Shown here: in pieces, positions 26,683 to 34,405 of the stretch
How positions within the stretch are numbered: the first letter of the stretch is position 1
Layout: each line of letters begins with the position of its first letter
Translations under genes and position numbers: made by a program
Source of the DNA: Halorarum halophilum
Lineage (GTDB): Archaea; Halobacteriota; Halobacteria; Halobacteriales; Haloferacaceae
DNA: 64,000 nucleotides
Direction of reading: 5' to 3'
Assembly: GCF_013401515.1 (NCBI RefSeq)
Contig: NZ_CP058529.1
Coordinates: 2,046,001-2,110,000 of the forward strand
The notes under the pieces: generated by a model
Database searches by the model: none
What the model was told of the DNA's origin: nothing
What the model saw: the letters and a program-made list of their open reading frames with translations, nothing else

Positions 26683-27501
26683 ATGAGAGTCCCAGCGAAC
26701 GAGTTCCAGGAGTATCTCGCGCCCGACGAGTCGGTCGTCGAGGCGGGGACGGGAGCGCTCCTGGAGAACGCCTACCGGACGGACGGCTTCGTCGGGATCA
26801 CCGACCGACGAGTGCTGTTCGTCTCCGACGAGGACGGGTTCGTGGGCATCTCCCAGGACGGCATCCACTCGATACGGAGCCGACCGGGGACGGCTGCGAC
26901 ATCGCACGGGACCGGATACCGGCTGGTATCGGTCGCCGGCGCCGTCCTCGCCGTCCTGTCGTTCGTCGGCGTGCTGGCGCTGGGAGCGAGCGGGCTCGCG
27001 TCCGTCCTGGCGCTCGTGACCGTCGGCGGCCTCGTAAGCGCGGAGTACCTCCGGAGAAACGGTGTCGAGACGGACTGGGCGGTGCTGGCCGACCTCGAAG
27101 CGGACCTCTCCGCCCGGCTCGGCGACGTCGAGTTCCTCCGGGCGCATCTGGACGACTCGTGGGACGTTGACCGTCAGCAGCTCCTGATCCTCGGGAGCGG
27201 TCTCGTCGCCCTGACCGCGTTCGCCGGCCTGGTCGCCGTCACGGCGAGCCTCCTCGCGATCCCGCTCACGCTCGTCACGCTCGGTGGGATCGCCGTCATG
27301 GACTACGCCCATCGCAACGGGCGTGATGCGGGGAGGCTCGAGCGGAACCGACGGGCGGAGCGGAACGTGAGCATCCACCTCGCCAGCGGGCAGGTCGTCG
27401 AGTTGCGAGTCGACTCCCGGGAGCGAATCGACCGCGCGCTCAGCAGGGCAGCAGCCGGGAGGGCGCACGAGGCCCCGACCACGAAGTTGACCCGTCCGTA
27501 G
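26683..27501 (+). CDS. PH-like domain protein with two membrane hairpins
   Basis: The first 70 residues of this 272-residue protein form a bacterial PH-like unit (NEFQEYLAPDESVVEAGTGALLENAYRTDGFVGITDRRVLFVSDEDGFVGI). Then come two hydrophobic hairpins (about 84-125 and 165-205), a linker between them with a second PH-like strand set, and a basic tail (NRRAERNVSIHLASGQVVELRVDSRERI). Such proteins are membrane-associated and of unknown function. The ATG at 26683 is chosen; no Shine-Dalgarno is evident. Confidence 0.65.
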   Translation: MRVPANEFQEYLAPDESVVEAGTGALLENAYRTDGFVGITDRRVLFVSDEDGFVGISQDGIHSIRSRPGTAATSHGTGYRLVSVAGAVLAVLSFVGVLALGASGLASVLALVTVGGLVSAEYLRRNGVETDWAVLADLEADLSARLGDVEFLRAHLDDSWDVDRQQLLILGSGLVALTAFAGLVAVTASLLAIPLTLVTLGGIAVMDYAHRNGRDAGRLERNRRAERNVSIHLASGQVVELRVDSRERIDRALSRAAAGRAHEAPTTKLTRP

Positions 27502-27602
27502 CCTCCGGAGACTGTCCGACTCACTGTCGCGCCCGAACGAGCCCCGGTGAGTCCGATCTGTGGACCCCATCGCCGAGGCTGTTCGTTCGTGTTCGGGAGG
27601 AG

Positions 27603-27673
27603 TGCGCCGTCCGGGAATTGAACCCGGGCTATTGGCTTGGGAAGCCAATGTCCTACCACTGGACCAACGGCGC
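27603..27673 (-). tRNA. tRNA-Gly (anticodon CCC)
   Basis: Reading the minus strand gives a full cloverleaf: acceptor GCGCCGT/ACGGCGC, anticodon stem TTGGC/GCCAA with loop TTCCCAA, and a T arm with the invariant GGTTCAATTCC. The loop places CCC at positions 34-36, so it reads glycine GGG codons. There is no intron and no encoded CCA. Confidence 0.93.
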
Positions 27674-27871
27674 TCACTACGGTCGCACCGGGATCCACCA
27701 CACGTCGGTCGGTGAACCGGCGGCGCACCGCTTTCGTACCACGGAGTACCCCATCCCGCCACTTCAACTAATCGGTAGCGCGGGACCGCCCGACGCCGGC
27801 GAAGTGGGCACTCGTCCAGCCGTCGCGGCCGACGCGTGACTATTAGTCCGTCGACACAGAACCAATCGGCG

Positions 27872-28705
27872 ATGAGCGACACCGTTCTCCTCGACGAATC
27901 GAACACCCCCCTCGACCTCCGGCTCTCGGAGGCCGAACTGGAGGCGACCCGCGAGCACGTCATCGACTTCGTCGCCGACCAGGTCGAGTCGGCGGGGCTC
28001 GACGGCGCCGTGCTCGGGCTCTCCGGCGGTATCGACTCCACGACCGTCGCCTACATCGCCGCCGAGGCGCTCGGCGCCGACGCGGTTCACGGACTGGTGA
28101 TGCCCGGCGAGGTGAACACCGAGGGGAACATGAGCGACGCCGAGCGCGTCGCCGAGGACCTCGGCATCGAGTACGACGTGGTCGGCATCGAGTCGATCGC
28201 CGAGACGTTCTACGAGGCGTTCCCGGCCGCGACCGAGGACCGGATGGCGAAGGGGAACGTCCGCGTGCGCGTCCGCGGCGTGCTCAACTACTTCGTCGCG
28301 AACGCGGAGGACAAGCTCGTGCTCGGCACGGGCAACCGCAGCGAGGCGCTGGTGGGCTACTTCACGAAGTACGGCGACGGCGCGGTCGACTGTCACCCCA
28401 TCGGGAACCTCTACAAGCAGCAGGTGCGCCAGCTGGCCGACTTCGTCGGCGTCCCGCGGGACCTGGTGATGAAGACCCCCTCCGCGGAGATGTGGGAGGG
28501 ACAGACCGACGAGGAGGAACTGGGGCTCACGTACGACACGCTCGACGCCATCCTCGCGCTCCACGTCGACGGCCCGCTGTCGACGAGCGCGACGGTCGAG
28601 CACCTCGGCGTCCCCGAATCGGCCGTGGAGCGCGTCGAGGAGCTGTACGAGGTCTCGAAGCACAAGCGATCGATGCCGCCCGCACCCGACGAACTCCGGC
28701 TGTAG
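27872..28705 (+). CDS. nadE: NAD synthetase (ammonia-type)
   Basis: NadE adenylates nicotinic acid adenine dinucleotide and amidates it to NAD. The 277-residue protein has the PP-loop GLSGGIDSTTVAYIAAE near residue 50 and the conserved GTGNRSEALVGYFTKYGDGAVDCHPIGNLYKQQVRQLA block. It ends with the C-terminal EELYEVSKHKRSMPPAPDEL, which is typical. There is no glutaminase domain, so it uses ammonia. The ATG at 27872 opens the family N-terminus. It is convergent with the enoyl-CoA hydratase-like gene, 34 bp apart. Confidence 0.95.
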   Translation: MSDTVLLDESNTPLDLRLSEAELEATREHVIDFVADQVESAGLDGAVLGLSGGIDSTTVAYIAAEALGADAVHGLVMPGEVNTEGNMSDAERVAEDLGIEYDVVGIESIAETFYEAFPAATEDRMAKGNVRVRVRGVLNYFVANAEDKLVLGTGNRSEALVGYFTKYGDGAVDCHPIGNLYKQQVRQLADFVGVPRDLVMKTPSAEMWEGQTDEEELGLTYDTLDAILALHVDGPLSTSATVEHLGVPESAVERVEELYEVSKHKRSMPPAPDELRL

Positions 28706-28739
28706 AAGCGTATTCCTACCCTCGACGGGACGCGACCGC

Positions 28740-29441
28740 CTAGTTCGTCCGTCCCCGGGCGATGTCGGCGGCGTGGGCATCGTGAAGCCGAGCGAACGCC
28801 TCGCGCTCCGTTCGCTCCCGCTCGTCGACCGGGGCGTCGTCGCGAATCAGTCCCTTCACCGCCGCGAGGGCGTCCGGTTCGTTACCCGCGAGTTCCGCGG
28901 CCACGGCGGCCGGGTCGGGGACGACCCGGGAGACGAGTCCGAGTCGACGGGCTTCCTCGGCGTCGACGGTCCGGGCCGAGAGCGCGAAGTCGAGCGCGTC
29001 GCCCTCGCGCATGACCCGACGGAGGCGAGCCGTCCCGCCCCAGGCGCCGAACAGGCCGAAGCGAACGCCGGTCTCGGCGAAGGTCGCGTCGGGGGTAGCG
29101 ACCCGGACGTCGCAGGCGAGCGCGAGTTCGACGCCGCCGCCACGGGCCGCCCCGTCGATCCCCGCGACGACGACGGCCTCGGCGTCCTCAATGCTCCGCG
29201 CGACGCGCTGGCCGTGACCCGCGAAGGCGGCGGGGTCCGAGAGGTCGGTCACGACGTCGAGGTCGGCGCCGGCACAGAAGGCGTCGCCGGCGCCCCGGAG
29301 GAGCACGACCGGTTCGGTCGCCTCGGCCACGGCCGCCTCCAGCGCGTCGAGGTCGGCCGGGCGGAGCGCGTTCCGGGCCGCGGGCCGGTCGATGGTGACG
29401 GCCCGGTAGGCGCCGCCGTCGGCGCGTTCGGAGCGGATCAT
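28740..29441 (-). CDS. Enoyl-CoA hydratase/isomerase family protein
   Basis: This 233-residue crotonase-fold enzyme has the oxyanion-hole region RNALRPADLDALEAAV, the GAGDAFCAGADLD loop and the core GGGVELALACDVRVATPDATFAETGVRFGLFG. In typical hydratases two glutamates are catalytic: the one in the VELAL strand is present, but the second position in FAETGVRFG lines up with a glycine or threonine. It may therefore be an isomerase, decarboxylase or another variant rather than a classical hydratase. Its ATG at 29441 faces the gene at 29502 in a 60-bp shared promoter region. Confidence 0.87.
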   Translation of the reverse strand: MIRSERADGGAYRAVTIDRPAARNALRPADLDALEAAVAEATEPVVLLRGAGDAFCAGADLDVVTDLSDPAAFAGHGQRVARSIEDAEAVVVAGIDGAARGGGVELALACDVRVATPDATFAETGVRFGLFGAWGGTARLRRVMREGDALDFALSARTVDAEEARRLGLVSRVVPDPAAVAAELAGNEPDALAAVKGLIRDDAPVDERERTEREAFARLHDAHAADIARGRTN

Positions 29442-29501
29442 GCGACGGGGTTGCGGGCCGTTTCCAAAGGTCTTTGCCCATGCCGGCGGAACGTTGGCGC
29501 G

Positions 29502-30167
29502 ATGGACGACGCCGTGCGGGTCCGCGAGGCCGCCGAGGGGGCGCTGGCGGACATCGAACCGGCGCGGCTCAGGGGGTTACTCGCGGGCCGGGTCGCCGAC
29601 GCGGAGATGACGCCGGGGGTGCTCACGCTCGTGAGCGCCCGCGCGCTCGATCCGACCGCGACCGGCGACGGCGTCGCGGAGCGGGCCGCTGGGGTCCAGC
29701 TCATCTACGAGGGACTTCGACTCACCCGCCGACTCGCACACGAGGAGCCGTGGGACGACGTCGACCTCGACGCCGTCGGCGACGTGGCCGCCGACATGGA
29801 CGTGCTCGCGGCGGACGTGTTCGTCGCCCGCGGCTTCTATCTGCTCGCGCGAACCGACGCAGCGGAGAAGGCCGTCGAGACGGTCCGGGCGTTCGGCCGC
29901 GACCAGACGCTCCGCCGCGAAGCGACTCGGGAGGCCGAGCGATCCGCGCTCGATCGGAACCTCGAGGCCGACGTGTTCGAACTCGCGGTCGTCGCCGGGA
30001 CTGACACCGTCGGCGCCGACGCCCCCGCGGACCTGCTGACGTACGCCGCCGCGCTCGCCGGCGACGACGACGACCGGATGCCCGCGGAGGGTGCGCTTCC
30101 GGAGTCGGCAGGTGATCGGATCGCCGCGCTGGCCGACGAACGAGTGGCCTCGTCCGTCGATCCGTGA
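29502..30167 (+). CDS. Haloarchaeal protein of unknown function (DUF7114-like)
   Basis: This 221-residue, mainly helical, acidic protein begins MDDAVRVREAAEGALADIEPARL and has no membrane segment. It has repeated helices (RAAGVQLIYEGLRLTRRLAHEE, DVAADMDVLAADVFVARGFYLLARTDAAEKAVETVRAFGRD) reminiscent of the all-helical prenyl-synthase-like or squalene/phytoene fold, but the aspartate-rich catalytic motifs are absent. I recall a haloarchaeal family called DUF7114 with this look; that was not verified. It is divergent from the enoyl-CoA hydratase-like gene and ends just upstream of tRNA-Thr. Confidence 0.72.
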   Translation: MDDAVRVREAAEGALADIEPARLRGLLAGRVADAEMTPGVLTLVSARALDPTATGDGVAERAAGVQLIYEGLRLTRRLAHEEPWDDVDLDAVGDVAADMDVLAADVFVARGFYLLARTDAAEKAVETVRAFGRDQTLRREATREAERSALDRNLEADVFELAVVAGTDTVGADAPADLLTYAAALAGDDDDRMPAEGALPESAGDRIAALADERVASSVDP

Positions 30168-30246
30168 GACGGCGTCATTCCGTAACACGGCGACGCGACG
30201 CCAATCGAAACGCCTAAAGACGACAGCGGCGAACCGATGGTTGCCT

Positions 30247-30318
30247 GCCTGGGTAGCTTAGCGGTAAAGCGCGTCCTTGGTAAGGACGAGACCCCGGGTT
30301 CAAATCCCGGCCTAGGCT
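30247..30318 (+). tRNA. tRNA-Thr (anticodon GGT)
   Basis: The cloverleaf is complete: acceptor GCCTGGG/CCTAGGC with one G-T pair, anticodon stem CGTCC/GGACG with loop TTGGTAA (anticodon GGT), and the T arm containing GGGTTCAAATCCC. It reads ACC and ACT codons. The AT-richer island starts immediately after its 3' end, so it may be an integration site. I could not find a repeated 3' end at the far side. Confidence 0.93.
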
Positions 30319-30466
30319 TGCGCCTGCGGCGCAGACAGTAATTCCTACACAGCGGCGCCCTAGCATAAGTATTCCGCCGATTAGCACCATCAATCCCACC
30401 CGTCTTCCAGAGAGAATTGCCGCCTTTGTTCATTAGCTAAGGACACCCGTGAGCGCGGTCACCCCC

Positions 30467-30844
30467 ATGCGTCTCACGGTTTGCCAAAATGAGTGTATCT
30501 ACGCGGGAAGCGACGAAGAGATCGCGGCCGCCCTCACAGAATCCGGTAGGTGACGCCGGAGTTGTGACATTGAGACAATGCCGCCGCCAATCGAGAACGT
30601 TACTCCGGCTCGCAAATTTGCAGAATCTCGCGCTGGTTGGAGTCACTGATTAGATTTCCCACAATTAGAGGCTCTTCGAGAGCGTGAGCAGAAGGAACTC
30701 ATCAAAAAGCTTGAATCGGGGAATGATATCACGAGGCCGGATAAAGAGCCTCCGAAGCACGTGTCACTGCGTGTTGACAGTGTGTATCTTCGCCGGAAAG
30801 CGCGAGATATGTTCGGGATCGATATCGATACACGAGGAGCATAA
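30467..30844 (+). pseudogene. Degraded gene with two in-frame stops
   Basis: In one frame the sequence reads MRLTVCQNECIYAGSDEEIA..., a TGA at 30551, about 31 codons, a TGA at 30647, then a well-formed 64-codon tail LDFPQLEALREREQKELI ... that runs cleanly to TAA at 30842. The McrC-like gene starts four bases later. The stop-interrupted frame, the operon-like junction and the poor GC content suggest a dead partner gene, possibly the ATPase partner of the nuclease. I cannot name the family. A GTG at 30449 is a possible original start. This is the only coding-like content in the 528-bp gap after tRNA-Thr. Confidence 0.45.
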
Positions 30845-30847
30845 CCC

Positions 30848-32173
30848 GTGAGTCGGACCTCTGCAGAAACACTGCGTAAGACAGTCACAGCAGAGCTCAT
30901 TACCTATCTTGGTGCCGGTAGAATCAACACCACTCAACTCGCTCAAACGATCGATTATCGAGATCAGAATATCGAATCTTTAGAAGAATTGAAACGACTT
31001 CGGTTTGTGCTTCACGAGCCGGTCCTGAAGTATATTGAGCAAGTCCCCAAGTGGTTGCGCCGGATTAAGACTGACCACCGAACAGAAACACAGACTGTTC
31101 AGGGAGAGGTACGGGGTCGAATCGACTGGCCGCAGACTACGCAGATTCGGTCGCAAGCTGGGTTTACAGACCCATCACAGTTCGCCATCACATCTCCAGT
31201 ATTACAGTATGATCTGCCAGAAAATCGTGTTATCAAAAAACTCCTCTCGGAGATAATGCTAACCGTCAACCAGGAGATCGCCGGAACGACATATGACTGG
31301 AGCCAGTGGGACAAACCTGCTATCGATCGGCTTACAACAACCGTCACGGAGAACCGATATCTGAACGAACTGCCGGATGCAGATGCGATCAACATTACAA
31401 ATCGAGATCTAAAGGCTGCGAAGCAGTCGCGACATGAACTGTATCGTCGGAGTGAACAGCTCTACCGATTACTCGATGACCTTCTAAACGACCGGTATGA
31501 ACAGCCGCAGGTGCAATCCGTCCTCAAGGAGACTGTTATTGCTCCCACAAAGAACCACAAGCTCTTCGAATTATTTTGCCTATTTGCGTACGTCGAACAG
31601 CTACAAAAGGCACACTCTGGAATACAGCTCCATCCAATTCGATCAGGGATGGGTCCATTCGCAGTGTTACAGGGTGACACACAACAGATCGAAGTATACT
31701 ATGACCAGACTGGGCCATTGACATTTCGCGAGTCATTCGACAGCTTAGGCCCGGTTGATGAACTCCCCGAAACAATTCAGCGGCATGTAGAGGCTGTTGA
31801 GCGCCACTCTAAATTAGCCGAACAGTTCCTTAAGCGCAAGAATCAGGATGCGTTCTACGAGGGCCGTCCTGATTTGCTTGTACTCAAGTATAGGACCGAT
31901 GAAGGTAAACGGATCCTCGAACATGTAACGATTGGAGAATTCAAGTACACCAAGTCAGAGGAAACGTTCTCCCAAGGGCTCCGAGAGCTGCTCGAGTATA
32001 TCCAGTTCGCCAAGTCAGAGTCCGAGTATCTAATTGATAACGGTAGTCACAACCAACGTCTGGCTATTCGCGGAATTCTTTGTACCGATGGTGTTGCGAC
32101 AGAGCAGGACACAGTAGATACGGTCACCCACTATACGTCAGAAACACTCAAAAGCATGCTTCAGTGTCACTGA
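30848..32173 (+). CDS. McrC/DUF2357-like restriction nuclease component
   Basis: This 441-residue protein starts at GTG 30848. An N-terminal helical part leads to VQGEVRGRIDWPQTTQIR (residues 84-101), the hallmark of McrC-like and DUF2357 proteins, which partner an AAA/GTPase subunit in modified-DNA restriction. The C-terminus carries a PD-(D/E)XK nuclease core: Asp342 in GRPDLLVLKY, then Glu364 and Lys366 in IGEFKYTKSE, followed by a glutamine/glutamate helix (FSQGLRELLEYI). Base composition is much poorer in GC than elsewhere, a sign of transfer. No intact McrB-type ATPase is in the window; the gene upstream is broken. A stand-alone nuclease or one using a distant partner is possible. Confidence 0.72.
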   Translation: MSRTSAETLRKTVTAELITYLGAGRINTTQLAQTIDYRDQNIESLEELKRLRFVLHEPVLKYIEQVPKWLRRIKTDHRTETQTVQGEVRGRIDWPQTTQIRSQAGFTDPSQFAITSPVLQYDLPENRVIKKLLSEIMLTVNQEIAGTTYDWSQWDKPAIDRLTTTVTENRYLNELPDADAINITNRDLKAAKQSRHELYRRSEQLYRLLDDLLNDRYEQPQVQSVLKETVIAPTKNHKLFELFCLFAYVEQLQKAHSGIQLHPIRSGMGPFAVLQGDTQQIEVYYDQTGPLTFRESFDSLGPVDELPETIQRHVEAVERHSKLAEQFLKRKNQDAFYEGRPDLLVLKYRTDEGKRILEHVTIGEFKYTKSEETFSQGLRELLEYIQFAKSESEYLIDNGSHNQRLAIRGILCTDGVATEQDTVDTVTHYTSETLKSMLQCH

Positions 32174-32238
32174 CCAATACCGGCAATGTTCAGGTTTATC
32201 TCATATTGAATCTTAAATCAATTTGAACACGAGTCTGT

Positions 32239-32244
32239 AAAAAA
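32239..32244 (-). terminator. Possible oligo-T terminator between convergent genes
   Basis: A run of six A on the plus strand gives T6 on the minus strand about 60 bases past the toxin stop, where archaeal transcription often ends. The 133-bp spacer is AT-rich and otherwise empty. Confidence 0.35.
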
Positions 32245-32306
32245 GAACGTTATCGACAGTGACGTTCCTATCCAGTCGCGCAGCCGATTCGTGGACAGGG
32301 TCGCAT

Positions 32307-32819
32307 CTACGAGTCGTCGAGGAGCAAGCGCGCTCGCTCGACGTAGCTGTTTGCCTCCCAGCTTCGGGCGGTACTGATCTCGTCGAGCAATGTACGTGCG
32401 TTCTCGGACGTCAGCGTCTCAGTCCGCACGAACACCGAAAGCAGCGTTGGCGTCGTCACGAGCCGTGTGTCAGCCAGTGAGGCGTGGATCAATCCAAGCC
32501 GGATGAATTCATCACAGAGCACGAGTTCGGCGCCGATGTCATTCGCAAGTGTCACCGCAGCGTTCTCACCATCGTCAAGCGGGAACTCGGCGTCGAGCTC
32601 CACAGACTGGACAGTATAGTGAGCCGAATGGTCGAGGACCGCGTTCGCGGCCCGGCCGTGATCGTCGTCGTATGACGCAACATCGTGGAGTTCCTCGACG
32701 ACGTGGTTCGGGACTCGTACATCATACTCGTCCAAGCAGAGCGAAAGCGGATCGGGAGAGGACTCCGAGGCGATGCCGAGACTGACCAGTGCGGAGGTAT
32801 CTGCGATCAGGATCGGCAT
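32307..32819 (-). CDS. PIN-domain ribonuclease (VapC-like toxin)
   Basis: This 170-residue protein has the acidic PIN-domain residues: Asp7 in MPILIADTSALV, the glutamates in VPNHVVEELHDVA, the DDGENAAVTLAND segment near residue 81, and the aspartate in ELVLCDEFIRLG near 104. PIN toxins cut RNA, often tRNA or rRNA, using Mg2+. The gene starts directly after the stop of a ribbon-helix-helix-like antitoxin gene, the classical antitoxin-first order. The protein is slightly longer than typical VapC (about 130-150 residues). The target is unknown. Confidence 0.8.
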   Translation of the reverse strand: MPILIADTSALVSLGIASESSPDPLSLCLDEYDVRVPNHVVEELHDVASYDDDHGRAANAVLDHSAHYTVQSVELDAEFPLDDGENAAVTLANDIGAELVLCDEFIRLGLIHASLADTRLVTTPTLLSVFVRTETLTSENARTLLDEISTARSWEANSYVERARLLLDDS

Positions 32820-33122
32820 CTACAGCTCGGCGACCTCGTCGACGAAGTCCTCGTCAAGCTGCTGTTTCAACACCCGGAGGTTGGCCGCTTCCTCCGCGCC
32901 GACGAGCGCCTTGAGTTGGTCGAAGGTGATCTCGTCGTCGTAGTAGGCAGCGGCGATCTCCTGCGTGAGCGTGTCGTCATGGGTAGCGTCCTGGAGGTAC
33001 TCACGGAGCGCGGTCACGAGGATGTCTGTTCGGTCCTCCCCCAGGACCGCGGCGAGTGCGTCGGTCCGATCAATGAGTCGGTTCGGGGCCCTGAACTGGA
33101 CCCGCTTCTTCTCCGTGCTCAT
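32820..33122 (-). CDS. VapB-like ribbon-helix-helix antitoxin
   Basis: This 100-residue protein begins MSTEKKRVQFRAPNRLIDRTDALAAVLGEDRTDILVTALREYL. A basic beta strand (KRVQFRAP) followed by two helices is the ribbon-helix-helix fold that binds operator DNA as a dimer. The acidic C-terminal part (about 60-100) should wrap and block the PIN toxin encoded next. The chosen ATG at 33122 fits a near-leaderless start. A longer frame (from 33170) would run into the operator repeats and is unlikely. Two 18-bp repeats flank its promoter. Confidence 0.78.
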   Translation of the reverse strand: MSTEKKRVQFRAPNRLIDRTDALAAVLGEDRTDILVTALREYLQDATHDDTLTQEIAAAYYDDEITFDQLKALVGAEEAANLRVLKQQLDEDFVDEVAEL

Positions 33123-33124
33123 GA

Positions 33125-33179
33125 TGTGTACATTGTGAGCCAGCGTACTTAACGGTTTTCGTGTGTACAATGTGAGCCA
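33125..33179. promoter_or_regulatory. Twin 18-bp operator repeats around the vapBC promoter
   Basis: TGTGTACATTGTGAGCCA at 33125-33142 and TGTGTACAATGTGAGCCA at 33162-33179 are direct copies that differ at one base. The centres are 37 bp apart. Between them lies the likely promoter core (minus strand GTTAAGTAC) about 25 bases upstream of the antitoxin ATG. Each unit contains a palindromic TGTACA. This is the layout expected for dimers of the antitoxin covering the TATA box and start site, that is autorepression. Confidence 0.7.
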
Positions 33180-33382
33180 CTACGGCCCAGTGAACCCATC
33201 GGACAGTGACACGGCATCGCCTCCAACTGCACCACGCTCACCCGGCGCCACGGCTCCTCCTCCAGGTCTCGCTGCAGTTCAACGCGATTCCACCCACCGC
33301 CGGCAGGTGACGGCTGAAACACGAGGCGACGCTGGCCACCGCCGTCGAGCTGGAACGTGATGGTGAACCGATGCGCCGGCAT
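33149..33382 (-). CDS. Small haloarchaeal protein, possibly truncated
   Basis: This 77-residue frame begins MPAHRFTITFQLDGGGQRRLVF. The first 55 residues (to VVQLEA) look like a genuine small beta-rich domain of a type I vaguely recall from haloarchaea. The last 20 (MPCHCPMGSLGRSGSHCTHENR) run through the operator copy of the vapBC promoter and look random. The real protein may have lost its C-terminus when the toxin module was inserted. Function is unknown, and the frame could be accidental. Confidence 0.4.
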   Translation of the reverse strand: MPAHRFTITFQLDGGGQRRLVFQPSPAGGGWNRVELQRDLEEEPWRRVSVVQLEAMPCHCPMGSLGRSGSHCTHENR

Positions 33383-34405
33383 AGTTCACCACCAGCCACG
33401 AAACAGCGGTGGCGCCGAAACGAAATCCGAGTCAGCAACGTCCCGCACCGCTCACAGCAGCCCAGGAGGTCACCCTGGAACAGGGCGACCGACCGGTCCG
33501 TAAACCTGTGAGGGCGGTGGTTCGGAAAGCCCACCAAGGAATCACTGCGTCGCCGCTGGACGACGGGCGTGAGTCCTAGATCGGTTCCAAACTCGGTTTT
33601 ACGGGTATGCAGCGGCGAAGAGCGTCCCTCGGACGCACACGGCGACGCGTGTGGAATCCAAAATCGGGCCGCTGGTCCGCAAGGAATGCGGTGAGATACG
33701 TCCGAGGTGAACTAGGACGGAAGCGGCGCGTTCCTGCGTCTGTGACCGACGTGAGCAAGGATAGCTCCCGAACGGCACAGGAGTCGGAGCCCGATGACGT
33801 GATTGCTGGTGGCCACGTCACCACGTTTAGGGTTCATCGATCGCGCTCAGAAGGGTAAAACCGCATGACTGCAACCGTGTTTGGAACTGATAGCGGATGC
33901 GTGTGCGCACTGGCCGTTAGGCTGGTCATTCGGAAATGTCCCGCAAGCGGCACTCTTCCAGTTGTGAGCGGCCGTTGCGCCTCCATCCATCGGGGGGATG
34001 CCCCGTCCTAGTTCGAGTTCAACGCGTGGTGTGGTGTGTTCTTGCGGACGATAGACGGGGTTTGGAACCGTTCGTGACTGGATGTGGAACGTCGAGAGAT
34101 GTTGTCGTCGTCTCTCGGCCGCTTACTGCAAGCCAGGGAACCGAGTTTGGAAGCGAGGGACGATCACCGAAGGGTATAGTACGGACAAGAGGGACCAACG
34201 CGGTCCTTCAGCGTGACTCCATCACGGGAAAATCGCATGTTCGGCAATCGGTGATTCGGTCAGGGACTTCGACGGCGCCCTACGATAATGAGGTCAGGCT
34301 GCGGTCTAGGCTCTTCTCGATCCCTCACAGTCACACGAGCAGTGGCGGTGGACCGCGACCCATTACCTCCCCGTGACTTCGAACAGAATATGCCGCTGAT
34401 CGAAT
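33383..34405. other. Gene-poor stretch within the island
   Basis: Over 1 kb I see no frame with coding character on either strand. Short open frames are rich in Arg, Ser and Thr and lack haloarchaeal acidic bias or recognisable motifs. There is no tRNA or clear transposase remnant. It is probably decayed mobile DNA or regulatory sequence, but nothing can be named. Confidence 0.5.

Noticed and set aside
30437-30646. A 69-residue minus-strand frame after tRNA-Thr
   Set aside because: It has no motif and lies antisense to the interrupted frame that leads into the nuclease operon.
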